Shown one piece after another: positions 29,338-38,280 of a DNA stretch of 64,000 bases (the stretch's first letter is position 1; each line of letters opens with the position of its first letter). The stretch spans positions 620,001 through 684,000 of the forward strand of contig JADJTW010000031.1 of NCBI GenBank assembly GCA_016710965.1. The letters run 5' to 3'. The position numbers were made by a program, and so were the translations under genes. The notes beneath the pieces are model-generated. The model worked only from the letters and a program-made list of their open reading frames with translations. It did no database searches and was not told the origin of the DNA. This DNA comes from Flavobacteriales bacterium. GTDB lineage: Bacteria; Bacteroidota; Bacteroidia; Flavobacteriales_F; PHOS-HE28.

Positions 29338-31071
29338 ATGGAAGCCGCTATCGTGAACCTGCGCAACGCCTTCATCGCTCTGTCAGTATCGGTGCTCATG
29401 TGCAGCGCCGATCCTGTCCGTGCCGACCATTTCTCGGGCACCAGCATCACCTATGAGTGCGTTGGCCCCGATCAATACCGTTTCTATCTCGACCTCTATC
29501 TGGATTGTGCTGGCGCTGCCATCACCAACCAGACCCTGCACTTCAGCAATGATTGCGGCGTGGCGTTCTCGATGGTCGGCCTAACGCCCATCTCCACGGT
29601 CGAAGTATCCCCGCTCTGCCCATCTCAGATCGCCAATAGCAGGTGCAATGGCGGTACGCTCCCGAGCTTCCGCCGCCACCGCTTCCAAACCACGCTCTTT
29701 CTGTCGCCTTGCGACAAGTGGACCGTGCAGTGGTACACCTGCTGCCGCAACACCACGCAGAACATTTTCCTGCAGCCCGGCACATACGTGGAGGCTACGT
29801 TCAACAACACCGTCGTCACCTGCGACCATTCGCCTCGTTTCGTGGATAGCGGCATTCCCTATGTGTGCGTGAACCAGGCCGTAGCCTACAATCCAGGCGT
29901 CACCGATGCCAACGGTAATTCGCTCGCCTTCTCGTTGATCAGCGCGCGATACGGTTCACCCACACCCACCGATGTCCTCTACCAGGGCAGTTACTCTGGA
30001 AGCCAGCCCTTCCTTGGTGCTACCATCAACGGCGCCACAGGCCAGTTGCTCTTCACCCCAACGGTCACCGGCTACTATGTGGTGGTGATCCAAGTGAAGT
30101 CCTTCAATAGCCTCGGGCAGCTGATCGGCACGGTGATGCGGGACTTGATGTTCGCCGTGATCGTTTGCGACGGCAACCCGCCTGCGAGCAACGGCATCAG
30201 CAGCAGTACGGGTGGCGCCTGGTTCCAACCCTTCTCCGTATTCGCCTGCACGGGGCTTTCTTTCTGCGTGAATGTTCCGTTCTACGATTTCCAAGGGGGC
30301 ACCAATATCACAGCGACAACGAACGCCACCACCGTATTGCCCGGCAGCACCGTATCGATAAGCGGCACCAATCCTGTCGTGGTGCAGATCTGCTGGACCG
30401 GAAATGAATCCATCCTTCCGCAGGCGGTATGGTTCCAGGCGTCCGATGGAGCGTGTCCGATCCCCAATGTCATGTCCATGAATATCATAGTGATGAATTG
30501 CGCAACACTGCCCGTGGAGATCCTGGCCTTCTCCGCGAAAGTGGAAGGAGCATTGGTGCGCACGACATGGACCACGGCATCCGAATCGGGGAGCGACCGT
30601 TTCATCGTGGAACGCGGCAGGGATGGAGCGCACTTCAACGAGCTTGGCAGCATCGACGCTGCTGGCAACTCGCAGAACTTGCGGGAGTACAGCTTCTTCG
30701 ATCGCGAACCGCTGCCAGGCACGGCATACTATCGCCTGCGCGAAGAGGACCTCGATGGGACGGTTGCCTACAGCGAAGTAGTCTCCGTGCATTTCGGAGG
30801 ATCGAACACGGTGCGTGCGATCAGTGATGGCGGGACGAACTGGTTGGTGAGCGGTGCCGCGCCGAATGCGCCATGGTCTTTGCGCGATACCCAGGGACGG
30901 CTTGTGGCCCAAGGCGTATTCCGGCAGGACTCGGCTGCAGTCGTGCATGTTCCTTCGAGCGCCACGTCATTGCTACTGTTGGTGGTGGAGGATGAGCGCG
31001 GACCGATCCTGCTGAAGCTGCCCCCGATCGTGGCAGGGTCAAGTACCGAGGTGAGCGCGAGCGCTCACTGA
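29338..31071 (+). CDS. Large secreted surface protein, cysteine-rich N-terminal half
   Basis: 577 aa with an N-terminal signal (NAFIALSVSVLMCSADPVRA). The N-terminal half is rich in paired cysteines (DCAGAA, NDCGVAF, PCDKW, YTCCRN, VTCDHS) and resembles the first domain of gliding-motility-associated proteins that begin SGTSITYECVGPDQYRFYL. A fibronectin-like region follows (EILAFSAKVEGALVRTTWTT ... DRFIVERGRDG), which in Bacteroidota usually precedes a T9SS tail. Here the tail is degenerate (WSLRDTQGRLVAQGVF) and ends in a hydrophobic run, so its sorting is uncertain. It is convergent with the M28 lipoprotein gene, 5 nt apart. Confidence 0.78.
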   Translation: MEAAIVNLRNAFIALSVSVLMCSADPVRADHFSGTSITYECVGPDQYRFYLDLYLDCAGAAITNQTLHFSNDCGVAFSMVGLTPISTVEVSPLCPSQIANSRCNGGTLPSFRRHRFQTTLFLSPCDKWTVQWYTCCRNTTQNIFLQPGTYVEATFNNTVVTCDHSPRFVDSGIPYVCVNQAVAYNPGVTDANGNSLAFSLISARYGSPTPTDVLYQGSYSGSQPFLGATINGATGQLLFTPTVTGYYVVVIQVKSFNSLGQLIGTVMRDLMFAVIVCDGNPPASNGISSSTGGAWFQPFSVFACTGLSFCVNVPFYDFQGGTNITATTNATTVLPGSTVSISGTNPVVVQICWTGNESILPQAVWFQASDGACPIPNVMSMNIIVMNCATLPVEILAFSAKVEGALVRTTWTTASESGSDRFIVERGRDGAHFNELGSIDAAGNSQNLREYSFFDREPLPGTAYYRLREEDLDGTVAYSEVVSVHFGGSNTVRAISDGGTNWLVSGAAPNAPWSLRDTQGRLVAQGVFRQDSAAVVHVPSSATSLLLLVVEDERGPILLKLPPIVAGSSTEVSASAH

Positions 31072-31076
31072 GCAGA

Positions 31077-32108
31077 TCAGCGTTCTTGCCAGACAGACTG
31101 AAGGACGGTGCCACCAACCGCGCCGAGCGTAGCCGTGTCGATGACATCCATGTCATCATCATGCGTGTGCCAGCTGGGATGGAAGGCATTGGTGCCCAGG
31201 TTGAACTCGATGATATCGATGGTGGGGATGCGCAGACGTTCGTTGATGGCGATGTGGTCGTCGGTGCCCACGAAGAACTTCGTCTCCTGCTTGAAGCGAT
31301 CGCCATGTCCGAGCGCTGCTGCTGTCTTCCAGACACGCGCCACCACAGCCGGCGCGTACTTCATGCTGTATGCTTCGCGCACGAACACGGCATCACGCGC
31401 ACCGCACATGTCAAGGAGGATCCCGAAGCGTGCGGTATAGCCCGGTTCCGGGGGATTGCGGCTGAAGTACTGCGACCCTAGCGCCCAGGTGTCCACGCTG
31501 TGCTCTTCCGCCGCCATGGAACCGCTCGGCTGTCCGTAGTCCTCGACGTCGGTGAAAAGCATATCCACACCAGGGCCATGCGCTTTGGCGGCCATGTGCC
31601 GGCCGATCTCGATGAGGATCCCCACGCCGCTGCCGCCATCATTGGCGCCGGGAATGGGTTCGCCTTGCCGCTCATCATCCTTGTCAGCGAAAGGACGCGT
31701 ATCGTAGTGAGCGAGCAAAAGCACACGGTCCTTGCGATCGGGGTACCAACGCGCAATGATGTTGCGCAAGGGCAGTTCCCGACCGTTGAATGCTGTCACC
31801 GTCGCCTTCTGTTCGATCACTGTGGCGCCATAGCCCTTGAGCTTCGCCACCATCCAATCGGCGCAGGCGCCGTGCTGGGGCGTACCGGGCACACGTGGTC
31901 CGAAATCGACCTGGGCCTGAACGAATGCGTATGCGCTATCGGCGCTGAACGGTGGGGTCGGTGGCAATGCGGGCTGCCCATGCGCGCCATCATGCTCGTT
32001 CGCGACGGGTTGGTCTGGCGCGCAGGAAAGCACGAAGGTCGGCAACGCAAGAAGCAACATCCAGAATCCGTATTCACCTCGTGCGTGATCCATGCCTGCC
32101 CTGTTCAT
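31077..32108 (-). CDS. M28-family peptidase lipoprotein (glutaminyl-cyclase-like)
   Basis: 343 aa. The lipoprotein signal LLLALPTFVLSC precedes an M28 domain: LLAHYDTRPFAD (His/Asp), GANDGGSGVG (Asp), FTDVEDYG (Glu-Asp) and FVGTDDHIAI with HTHDDD near the end. The pattern DSAYAFVQAQVDFGPRVPGT plus VEDYG is typical of the glutaminyl-peptide cyclotransferase-like branch, so it may be a peptidase or an N-terminal Gln cyclase; T9SS substrates often begin with Gln. The ATG at 32108 overlaps the cysS stop (ATGA). Confidence 0.85.
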   Translation of the reverse strand: MNRAGMDHARGEYGFWMLLLALPTFVLSCAPDQPVANEHDGAHGQPALPPTPPFSADSAYAFVQAQVDFGPRVPGTPQHGACADWMVAKLKGYGATVIEQKATVTAFNGRELPLRNIIARWYPDRKDRVLLLAHYDTRPFADKDDERQGEPIPGANDGGSGVGILIEIGRHMAAKAHGPGVDMLFTDVEDYGQPSGSMAAEEHSVDTWALGSQYFSRNPPEPGYTARFGILLDMCGARDAVFVREAYSMKYAPAVVARVWKTAAALGHGDRFKQETKFFVGTDDHIAINERLRIPTIDIIEFNLGTNAFHPSWHTHDDDMDVIDTATLGAVGGTVLQSVWQER

Positions 32109-33595
32109 GCGCGCTCCCATGTGGTTCCCTCCTTGCTATCCTTCAGGATAATGCCAACGGCACTGAGCTTGTCGCGTATCGCATCGCTTGCTGCGAAATC
32201 ACGCTGCGCCTTCGCCTCGGCACGCATGCGTATGAACTCTCGGACCAGGCCTTCCAGGGCTTTGTCATCCTTGGCCTGGTCTGCCGGGCCTTCTTCCATG
32301 CGAATGCCAAGTACATCGTTGACCATTGAGAAGAAGAGCGACTTCAATCGCTCGATGCTCGCAGCCGTCAGCGCGAGCTTGCCGTCATTCACTGAGTTGA
32401 TGATGCGCACGCCCTCGAACAGCTCGGCGATCATCACCGGCGTATTCAGGTCGTCGTTCATGGCCCCATGGCAGCGTTGTTCCAGAGCCACGATGTCAGC
32501 CTCGTCCGCAGCTCCGGGCTTCAGCTTCGGCAACAGGTCGATGGCTTTCATCATTCGGTCCAATCCCTTTTCCGATGCCTGCATGGCCTCATTGCTGAAG
32601 TCGAGCGTGCTGGCGTAGTGGCATTGCAGCATGAAGAAGCGGACGGTCATGGCACTGTAGCCCTTCTCCAACAGCTTGTGGTTTCCAGTGATCAGTTCTT
32701 CCGGCGTAAACCCGTTGCCTTCGCTCTTGGCCATCTTCCGGCCGTTCACCGTGAGCATATTCCCGTGCATCCAATAGCGCACAGGCGCGATTCCATCGGC
32801 GGCCACGCTCTGCGCGATCTCGCACTCGTGGTGCGGGAACTTCAGGTCCATGCCCCCGCCGTGGATGTCGAAGGTCGGGCCGAGGTACTTGGTGCTCATG
32901 GCGCTGCACTCCAGGTGCCAGCCCGGAAAACCCTCGCCCCAAGGGCTCGGCCACTTCATCAAGTGGTGTGCATCGGCCCTTTTCCAAATGGCGAAGTCGA
33001 GCGGGCTACGCTTCTCCTCCATGCCTTCGGTGTCGCGCGTATTGGCGATCAGCTCATCGATCTTCCGTCCACTGAGTTCACCGTACGCGAACTTCTCTGC
33101 GTACTTCGGCACGTCGAAGTACACACTGCCGTTGGCTTCGTAGGCGTAGCCGTTCTTCAGGATCCGATCCACCATGCCGATCTGCTCGATAAGATGCGCG
33201 GTCGCGGTGGGTTCGATGCTCGGGTCCTTCAGGTTGAATAGCCGCATGACATCGTGGAAGCCATTGGTGTACTTCTGCACGATCTCCATCGGCTCCAGCT
33301 GCTCGAGCCGGGCACGCTTCGCGATCTTGTCCTCACCCGCATCCACATCATCTACCAAGTGCCCCACATCCGTGATGTTGCGCACGTAGCGCACCTTATA
33401 GCCCAGGAACGTGAGCCAGCGGTAAAGCACATCGAAGGTGGTGAAGCTGCGCACATTACCCAAGTGTACATCGCTGTAAACCGTGGGGCCGCATACGTAC
33501 AACCCGACATGCGGCGGGTTCAACGGTTTGAACTCCTCCTTCTGGCGCGTGATCGTGTTCGTGATGAACAGCGGGCCTTTCTTCAGCTCGGACAT
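32105..33595 (-). CDS. cysS: Cysteinyl-tRNA synthetase
   Basis: 496 aa class I aminoacyl-tRNA synthetase charging tRNA-Cys. VCGPTVYSDVHLGN holds the HIGH-equivalent motif (HLGN) and a zinc cysteine. WHLECSAMS and HHECE supply further zinc ligands. KMAKSEGN is the KMSKS motif with Ala in place of Ser. The start at 33595 is supported by a TACCTTCGC box ending 6 nt upstream. The gene is followed by an overlapping M28 lipoprotein gene, so the two are probably co-transcribed. Confidence 0.97.
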   Translation of the reverse strand: MSELKKGPLFITNTITRQKEEFKPLNPPHVGLYVCGPTVYSDVHLGNVRSFTTFDVLYRWLTFLGYKVRYVRNITDVGHLVDDVDAGEDKIAKRARLEQLEPMEIVQKYTNGFHDVMRLFNLKDPSIEPTATAHLIEQIGMVDRILKNGYAYEANGSVYFDVPKYAEKFAYGELSGRKIDELIANTRDTEGMEEKRSPLDFAIWKRADAHHLMKWPSPWGEGFPGWHLECSAMSTKYLGPTFDIHGGGMDLKFPHHECEIAQSVAADGIAPVRYWMHGNMLTVNGRKMAKSEGNGFTPEELITGNHKLLEKGYSAMTVRFFMLQCHYASTLDFSNEAMQASEKGLDRMMKAIDLLPKLKPGAADEADIVALEQRCHGAMNDDLNTPVMIAELFEGVRIINSVNDGKLALTAASIERLKSLFFSMVNDVLGIRMEEGPADQAKDDKALEGLVREFIRMRAEAKAQRDFAASDAIRDKLSAVGIILKDSKEGTTWERA

Positions 33596-33601
33596 GGCCG
33601 G

Positions 33602-33610
33602 GCGAAGGTA
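33602..33610 (-). promoter_or_regulatory. Candidate -7 box for cysS
   Basis: TACCTTCGC on the minus strand ends 6 nt before the cysS ATG; transcription would start at or next to the start codon. Confidence 0.45.
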
Positions 33611-33639
33611 GAAGCGCGGTTGCAACGGAGCGGGAAGCC

Positions 33640-34536
33640 CTACTTCAGGTCTTCTTCAGTGATCACGGCATCGCCGGCATATCGCCCGCCCTTGTATACC
33701 TGGATACGGCTGAGGATGCCGTTCGCATCGTAGCTGTATCGCTTGCCGTCCCAGAGGCGGCCATTCAGGAACTCGCCCTGTTGAGATAGCCGCAGCTGCT
33801 TATCGTAAAGCGTATTGTAGCCGTTCTCACGGAAGACCACGGCATTGGTCCGTTCGGTGGGCTGCACCTCCGGCGCGAGGGGCGCGCTGGCATCCACCTT
33901 CACGTCCTCGGCTTCCGGCACGGGCTTCAGGAATCTGCTCTTTGCCGGATCGATGACACCGTTGTTGAACTGCGCCACTTGCTGTAGTTCGCCGGAGGGG
34001 GTATAGCGTTTCATCTCGCCTTCTTCCCGGCCCTGCTTCACGTTCACATCCACTGCCAGCTGGCCGTTCTCGTGGTAATACTTCTGCTGCCCATCGCGCA
34101 CGCCGAAGGTGTTGAAAACGAAATCCTGGGCCAGCTTCCCGTTGGGGTGCCAGCGCTTGAAGGTTCCGGTGTTCCGGTCCAAGTCCCAGGTCCCATGTTC
34201 CTCCACCCTGCCATTCGGATAGTACGTCTTGTACTCGCCGCGGGGCACTCCCATGCGGTAGCTCACCTCGCTCATCACCTTGCCATTGGGCCAGTACCGT
34301 TTCCACGCACCCACGCGCTTGCCACCGGTGTAGCGGCCTTCTTCGATCAATTGGCCATCCTCATAGCCCGGCTTCTCGGCTTTCGGGGCGATGATCTTCC
34401 AATAGCCTTGCTTGCGGCCCATTTCATCCACCTGGTTGAGCGTGTCTTGCGGGCTGGAGATGGCTTGGGCCCATGAAACGTGGGCTCCGAGCACCAAGGT
34501 GAGCCCAAATCCGAGCAAGAGCGTATGGCGGTCCAT
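33640..34536 (-). CDS. Secreted MORN/YwqK-like repeat protein
   Basis: 298 aa with signal peptide (LLLGFGLTLVLGAHVSWAQ). The body has about six repeats of the type YYPNGRVEEHGTWDLDRNTG, WHPNGKLAQDFVFN and YYHENGQLAVDVNVKQGREE, the MORN-like units of the YwqK family. 'Antitoxin' is only the database family label; in Bacteroidota these exported versions are of unknown function. It lies 45 nt downstream of cysS on the opposite side of its promoter, same strand. Confidence 0.82.
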   Translation of the reverse strand: MDRHTLLLGFGLTLVLGAHVSWAQAISSPQDTLNQVDEMGRKQGYWKIIAPKAEKPGYEDGQLIEEGRYTGGKRVGAWKRYWPNGKVMSEVSYRMGVPRGEYKTYYPNGRVEEHGTWDLDRNTGTFKRWHPNGKLAQDFVFNTFGVRDGQQKYYHENGQLAVDVNVKQGREEGEMKRYTPSGELQQVAQFNNGVIDPAKSRFLKPVPEAEDVKVDASAPLAPEVQPTERTNAVVFRENGYNTLYDKQLRLSQQGEFLNGRLWDGKRYSYDANGILSRIQVYKGGRYAGDAVITEEDLK

Positions 34537-34599
34537 TGTGGTTCTGGTTATCGCGTCCGCGATACGCCACAATGCCGGACCGGGTTTCAAGACAGCTAT

Positions 34600-35547
34600 C
34601 TATTGGGCCAGTTCGCGCTTCAGATTCAGCATCATCTCATCGACCATGCCTTTCAGGTCGTAGCGGGGCTTCCACCCCCAATCCTCCCGCGCAGCGCTGT
34701 CGTCAATACTGCGCGGCCAGCTATCGGCAATGGCTTGGCGGCTGTCCGGCGCATAGCCCATCTTGAAACCGGGGATGTGCCGCGCCACTTCGGCCGCGAT
34801 CTGCTCCGGGTCGAAGCTGACGCCAGCAAGGTTGTAGCCGGTACGTTCCTTCACCTTCTCCGCTGGGGCTTCCATCAGGTCGATCGTAGCGCGGATCGCA
34901 TCGGGCATGTACATCATGGGCAAGGTGGTCTTCGGCCCTAGGAAGCTGGTGTAGGCACCGAGCTTGATCGCCTCATGGAAGATGTGTACCGCGTAGTCCG
35001 TAGTGCCGCCGCCTGGCGCGCTCTTCCAACCGATGAGGCCGGGGTAACGGATGCTCCGGACATCCACGCCGTAACGCCGGAAGTAGTAGGCGCACCATTG
35101 TTCACCTGCCTGTTTGCTGATGCCATAGACCGTGCTCGGCTCCGCGATGGTGTGTTGCGGTGTGTTGTCCTTGGGTGTTGTCGGGCCGAAGACCGCGATG
35201 CTGCTGGGCCAGTACACCTTCTTGAGCTTGCCTTCCCGAGCCAGCTCCAGCACAATGAAGAGGCTCTCCATGTTCAACTTCCACGCGAAGGCTGGATCCT
35301 TCTCCGCTGTTGCGCTCAAGAGTGCGGCGAGCAAATAGACCTCCGTGATCGCGTGCTTCTCGATGATGCGCTCGATACCGCGACGGTCCATGGCATCCAC
35401 CATGGCGAAGGGCCCGCTCTGCGCTACTTGCGGCTCCTTGATGTCGCTGGCTACCACGTTCTCATTCCCGAAACGAGCACGCAGGCCTTCGACGAGTTCG
35501 GTACCGATCTGGCCACTGGAGCCGATGACGAGGATCTTCTTGGACAT
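34600..35547 (-). CDS. NAD-dependent epimerase/L-threonine 3-dehydrogenase-like SDR
   Basis: 315 aa extended short-chain dehydrogenase. The N-terminal ILVIGSSGQIGTEL is the GxxGxxG NAD site. YGISKQAGEQW carries the catalytic Tyr-Lys pair, and SSIAVFGP provides the Ser. SIRYPGLIGW and GGGTTDYAVHIFH match the SDR-type L-threonine 3-dehydrogenase group (threonine to 2-amino-3-ketobutyrate), the likeliest function. A TAGCTTCGC box ends 3 nt before the ATG, so a leaderless transcript is predicted. Confidence 0.88.
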   Translation of the reverse strand: MSKKILVIGSSGQIGTELVEGLRARFGNENVVASDIKEPQVAQSGPFAMVDAMDRRGIERIIEKHAITEVYLLAALLSATAEKDPAFAWKLNMESLFIVLELAREGKLKKVYWPSSIAVFGPTTPKDNTPQHTIAEPSTVYGISKQAGEQWCAYYFRRYGVDVRSIRYPGLIGWKSAPGGGTTDYAVHIFHEAIKLGAYTSFLGPKTTLPMMYMPDAIRATIDLMEAPAEKVKERTGYNLAGVSFDPEQIAAEVARHIPGFKMGYAPDSRQAIADSWPRSIDDSAAREDWGWKPRYDLKGMVDEMMLNLKRELAQ

Positions 35548-35550
35548 GCG

Positions 35551-35559
35551 GCGAAGCTA
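35551..35559 (-). promoter_or_regulatory. Candidate -7 box for the threonine-dehydrogenase-like gene
   Basis: TAGCTTCGC on the minus strand, 3 nt before the ATG at 35547. Confidence 0.5.
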
Positions 35560-35613
35560 TTTCCTCCACACGTTGCTTCGATCAACGAACCGCATCGAGC
35601 GGGGTTTGGATAT

Positions 35614-37080
35614 CTACTCCTTGACCAATGGAGCCAGGATCCTTGTCGCTGGCCCTTGCAGGAACAGGAAGTAGTGGCCTGCCGAGATGCAAGACAAATC
35701 CAATTCCTCCACATATGAACCAGCCGAACGGAAGGCACCATGAAGAACACGACGAACGCACCGTCCGTCCATGTCGACCACATCAATAGCGACAACGTCG
35801 CTTTGGGGTAGGCGAAAGGAAACAGAGGATGTGCTCCGGCTTGGATTAGGACTGATGACCATCGCGCTTGCGGCAATGGGCTCTGGCGAAATTGCTGTGC
35901 TGAAATCATTCAAATACCGAAGAAGCACAAATCGATAGGACCCATTGACCGTTGCATTGCCAGACAGAAGGATCTTGCCGTCCGGCTGAAGTGTCATGTC
36001 CCAGCAACCATCAGCATCGGCGGCAACATCCGTTAAAACAACTCCGTCATTGCCGAAGCCCTGGTCAACACTACCATCCGGCAGATACCTGACCATGGCA
36101 AAGGCGTTGTCATCCATACCTGCCTGCAATAAACTACCATCCGCTTGAACGGCCAACGCGAACGCCATTCCACTACTCCACGATACCGGATCACTATAGG
36201 CCATCCCTTGATTGCCAAAAGCAAGATCAGGCGTCCCGTCCGTATTCAACCGAGCAATGATGAAACCGTCGCCTCCCCCTCCAACAACGATGCGACCATC
36301 GGCCTGCATGGCAATTGCCCAAGCACTCATCGTCAAGTCTGCGACTAGTGCTTGGCCGCCTATCCCGAAAGATGTGTCCAAGGCCCCATTGACCATATAC
36401 CGCAGTACAAACGTGCCGCTGTTAGACCAACACAGCGCAACGACCTTCCCATCATCCTGCACCACTATGTCACGTCCTTGGCTCAGACCGCTGTCTGCGA
36501 ATGAAACAACACCTCCGCTCCCGAAGCCCGTGTCGAGAAGTCCCTCTTCCGTGACCCTGATAATGGTTACAAGAAACCCCTGGGGGCTATCAGTCCTTCC
36601 GATGAGCAGAAGCTTGCCATCTTGCTGCATAGCCATCGAATGCGAATAGTTGTAGTCGGCAGTAACATCAATAGTGGTCGTTCCATTCACGCCGAAAAGG
36701 CTGTCGAGTTCCCCGTTTTCGTTGAACTGGACCACGTTAAAGTCCTGCCTCAGAACCGCAATCCTACCATCGGGCCTAACTGCGACGCTGCGCCTACCCC
36801 AGCCACCGGGTCCATTTGCAGATGCAACGCCGTCAATGCCGAATGAGCCATCCATCGTGCCGTCTTGCAAATACCGAACGACACCTGTATTCTGTGGACC
36901 CTGATGATATCCACTAGCCACAATGGCGCCGCCGGGCAACACTACTACTCCTGAACCGACACCAGGAGCAGAGGTCGCAATCCCGCCAACGCCGAAGGAC
37001 GGGTCTAACGTTCCTGCTTGACCTCGGGTGGCCAAATGGATGCACACCATGATCATCCATAGGAGAAATGACTTTGCCAT
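35614..37080 (-). CDS. Secreted delta-60 repeat protein with T9SS tail
   Basis: 488 aa. The signal peptide (MAKSFLLWMIMVCIHLATRG) is followed by about seven 55-60-residue repeats of the form LDPSFGVGGIATS, MAMQQDGKLLLIG and GALDTSFGIGGQALV, the delta-60 beta-propeller repeat. The C-terminus (VISPNPSRSTSSVSFRL ... YFLFLQGP) is a T9SS type A domain. It is predicted to be an extracellular propeller of unknown ligand. It is divergent from trhO with a spacer of only 54 nt carrying two opposed -7 boxes. Confidence 0.88.
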   Translation of the reverse strand: MAKSFLLWMIMVCIHLATRGQAGTLDPSFGVGGIATSAPGVGSGVVVLPGGAIVASGYHQGPQNTGVVRYLQDGTMDGSFGIDGVASANGPGGWGRRSVAVRPDGRIAVLRQDFNVVQFNENGELDSLFGVNGTTTIDVTADYNYSHSMAMQQDGKLLLIGRTDSPQGFLVTIIRVTEEGLLDTGFGSGGVVSFADSGLSQGRDIVVQDDGKVVALCWSNSGTFVLRYMVNGALDTSFGIGGQALVADLTMSAWAIAMQADGRIVVGGGGDGFIIARLNTDGTPDLAFGNQGMAYSDPVSWSSGMAFALAVQADGSLLQAGMDDNAFAMVRYLPDGSVDQGFGNDGVVLTDVAADADGCWDMTLQPDGKILLSGNATVNGSYRFVLLRYLNDFSTAISPEPIAASAMVISPNPSRSTSSVSFRLPQSDVVAIDVVDMDGRCVRRVLHGAFRSAGSYVEELDLSCISAGHYFLFLQGPATRILAPLVKE

Positions 37081-37083
37081 CCA

Positions 37084-37092
37084 ACGAAGCTA
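37084..37092 (-). promoter_or_regulatory. Candidate -7 box for the delta-60 gene
   Basis: TAGCTTCGT on the minus strand, 3 nt before the ATG at 37080; same spacing as several other genes of the window. Confidence 0.45.
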
Positions 37093-37122
37093 TGTCGAAT
37101 ACCTCCTCGCCTACGCCCTCCG

Positions 37123-37131
37123 TACTTTCGC
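37123..37131 (+). promoter_or_regulatory. Candidate -7 box for trhO
   Basis: TACTTTCGC, 3 nt before the ATG at 37135; predicts transcription starting at the start codon. Confidence 0.5.
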
Positions 37132-37134
37132 AGC

Positions 37135-38238
37135 ATGGATGCCCACCGCCTCCGCAACCTGCACCGGCCCGATGTTCTTCGGACCCGGTTGGAGCGTGAA
37201 GGCGTGCCGCGCACGACCCTTTCCTTCTACCGCTATGTGCGTTTGAAGGACGTCCAGGACCTGCGCCACGAGCTCTATTCCGAGTGGGAGGCACTCGGCG
37301 TTCTTGGTCGCATCTACCTCTCGCAGGAAGGCATCAACGCCCAAGTGAGCCTGCCGACGGAGAACCTGGAAATCTTCCGGACCGCGCTCGATGCTCGAAC
37401 GGCTTTTGTCAATGTTCCTTGGAAGATCGCCGTGGAGGATGATGGCAAGAGCTTCCTCAAGCTCGCCATCAAAGTGAAGAAGAAGATCGTGGCGGACGGC
37501 TTGGCCGATGATGCCTTCGACGTGACCAACGTTGGAACACATCTCGACGCAGCCGCCTTCAACCAGAAGCTGGAAGAAGGAGCTTTGGTCGTGGACATGC
37601 GAAACAATTACGAGAGCGCGATCGGCTACTTCGAAGGTGCGTACCTGCCGAAAGCGGACACGTTCCGTGGGGCGATCGACGAGGTACTCGGCGAGCTGCA
37701 CGACAAGAAGAATGAGCCGATCCTGCTTTACTGCACGGGCGGCATCCGCTGTGAGAAAGCAAGTGCCTACCTGAAGCATCATGGCTTCGCGAACGTGGGC
37801 CAGTTGCACGGCGGCATCATCGACTACGCGCGGCAGATCAAAGCGCAAGGATTGGCCAGCAAGTACAAGGGACAGAATTTCGTCTTCGATGAGCGGCTGG
37901 CCGAGCGTATCACGGACGATGTGGTGAGCACCTGCATGCAGTGCGGAACGAAGAGCGATCGCATCAGCAATTGCCACGAGGTGACGTGCAACATGCTGAT
38001 CGTACAGTGCGAGGCGTGCGCTGAGAAATACGCTGAGTGCTGCTCCCCTAGCTGCCGTGAGATCCACCTGCTACCCGAAGAAGTGCAACGCTCCTGGCGC
38101 AAAGGCCGCAGCACACGCAGCACGAAGACCAAGGCCATCAATGATCCCGAAGGATTGCGGAAACGCATCCGTGAGGAGGAAGAACTCCTTGCGCTCAACG
38201 GCACACTTCACCCTGAACTGACGACGCTCATTCCCTGA
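37135..38238 (+). CDS. trhO: tRNA uridine(34) hydroxylase, rhodanese-type
   Basis: 367 aa (YceA family). TrhO hydroxylates U34 of tRNA as the first step of 5-oxyacetyluridine modification. The N-terminal acylphosphatase-like domain contains GRIYLSQEGINAQVS. The rhodanese domain carries VVDMRNNYE and the catalytic cysteine in LLYCTGGIRCEKASAYL. A cysteine-rich C-terminal part (CMQCGTKSDRISNC ... CEACAEKYAECCSPSC) may bind zinc. The ATG at 37135 sits 3 nt after a -7 box. Confidence 0.93.
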   Translation: MDAHRLRNLHRPDVLRTRLEREGVPRTTLSFYRYVRLKDVQDLRHELYSEWEALGVLGRIYLSQEGINAQVSLPTENLEIFRTALDARTAFVNVPWKIAVEDDGKSFLKLAIKVKKKIVADGLADDAFDVTNVGTHLDAAAFNQKLEEGALVVDMRNNYESAIGYFEGAYLPKADTFRGAIDEVLGELHDKKNEPILLYCTGGIRCEKASAYLKHHGFANVGQLHGGIIDYARQIKAQGLASKYKGQNFVFDERLAERITDDVVSTCMQCGTKSDRISNCHEVTCNMLIVQCEACAEKYAECCSPSCREIHLLPEEVQRSWRKGRSTRSTKTKAINDPEGLRKRIREEEELLALNGTLHPELTTLIP

Positions 38239-38246
38239 TCCTGTAC

Positions 38247-38266
38247 GGGCGCGAAATTTCGCGCCC
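38247..38266. promoter_or_regulatory. 20-bp perfect palindrome upstream of hmgA
   Basis: GGGCGCGAAATTTCGCGCCC, 14 nt before the hmgA ATG. An identical copy with matching flanks (28 nt in all) precedes hppD. Candidate operator or 5'-UTR hairpin. Confidence 0.7.
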
Positions 38267-38280
38267 CAACCATCCCGCAA

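Noticed and set aside
33640..34536. Toxin-antitoxin role for the YwqK-like gene
   Set aside because: The name comes from the repeat family; the protein is exported and has no toxin partner nearby.
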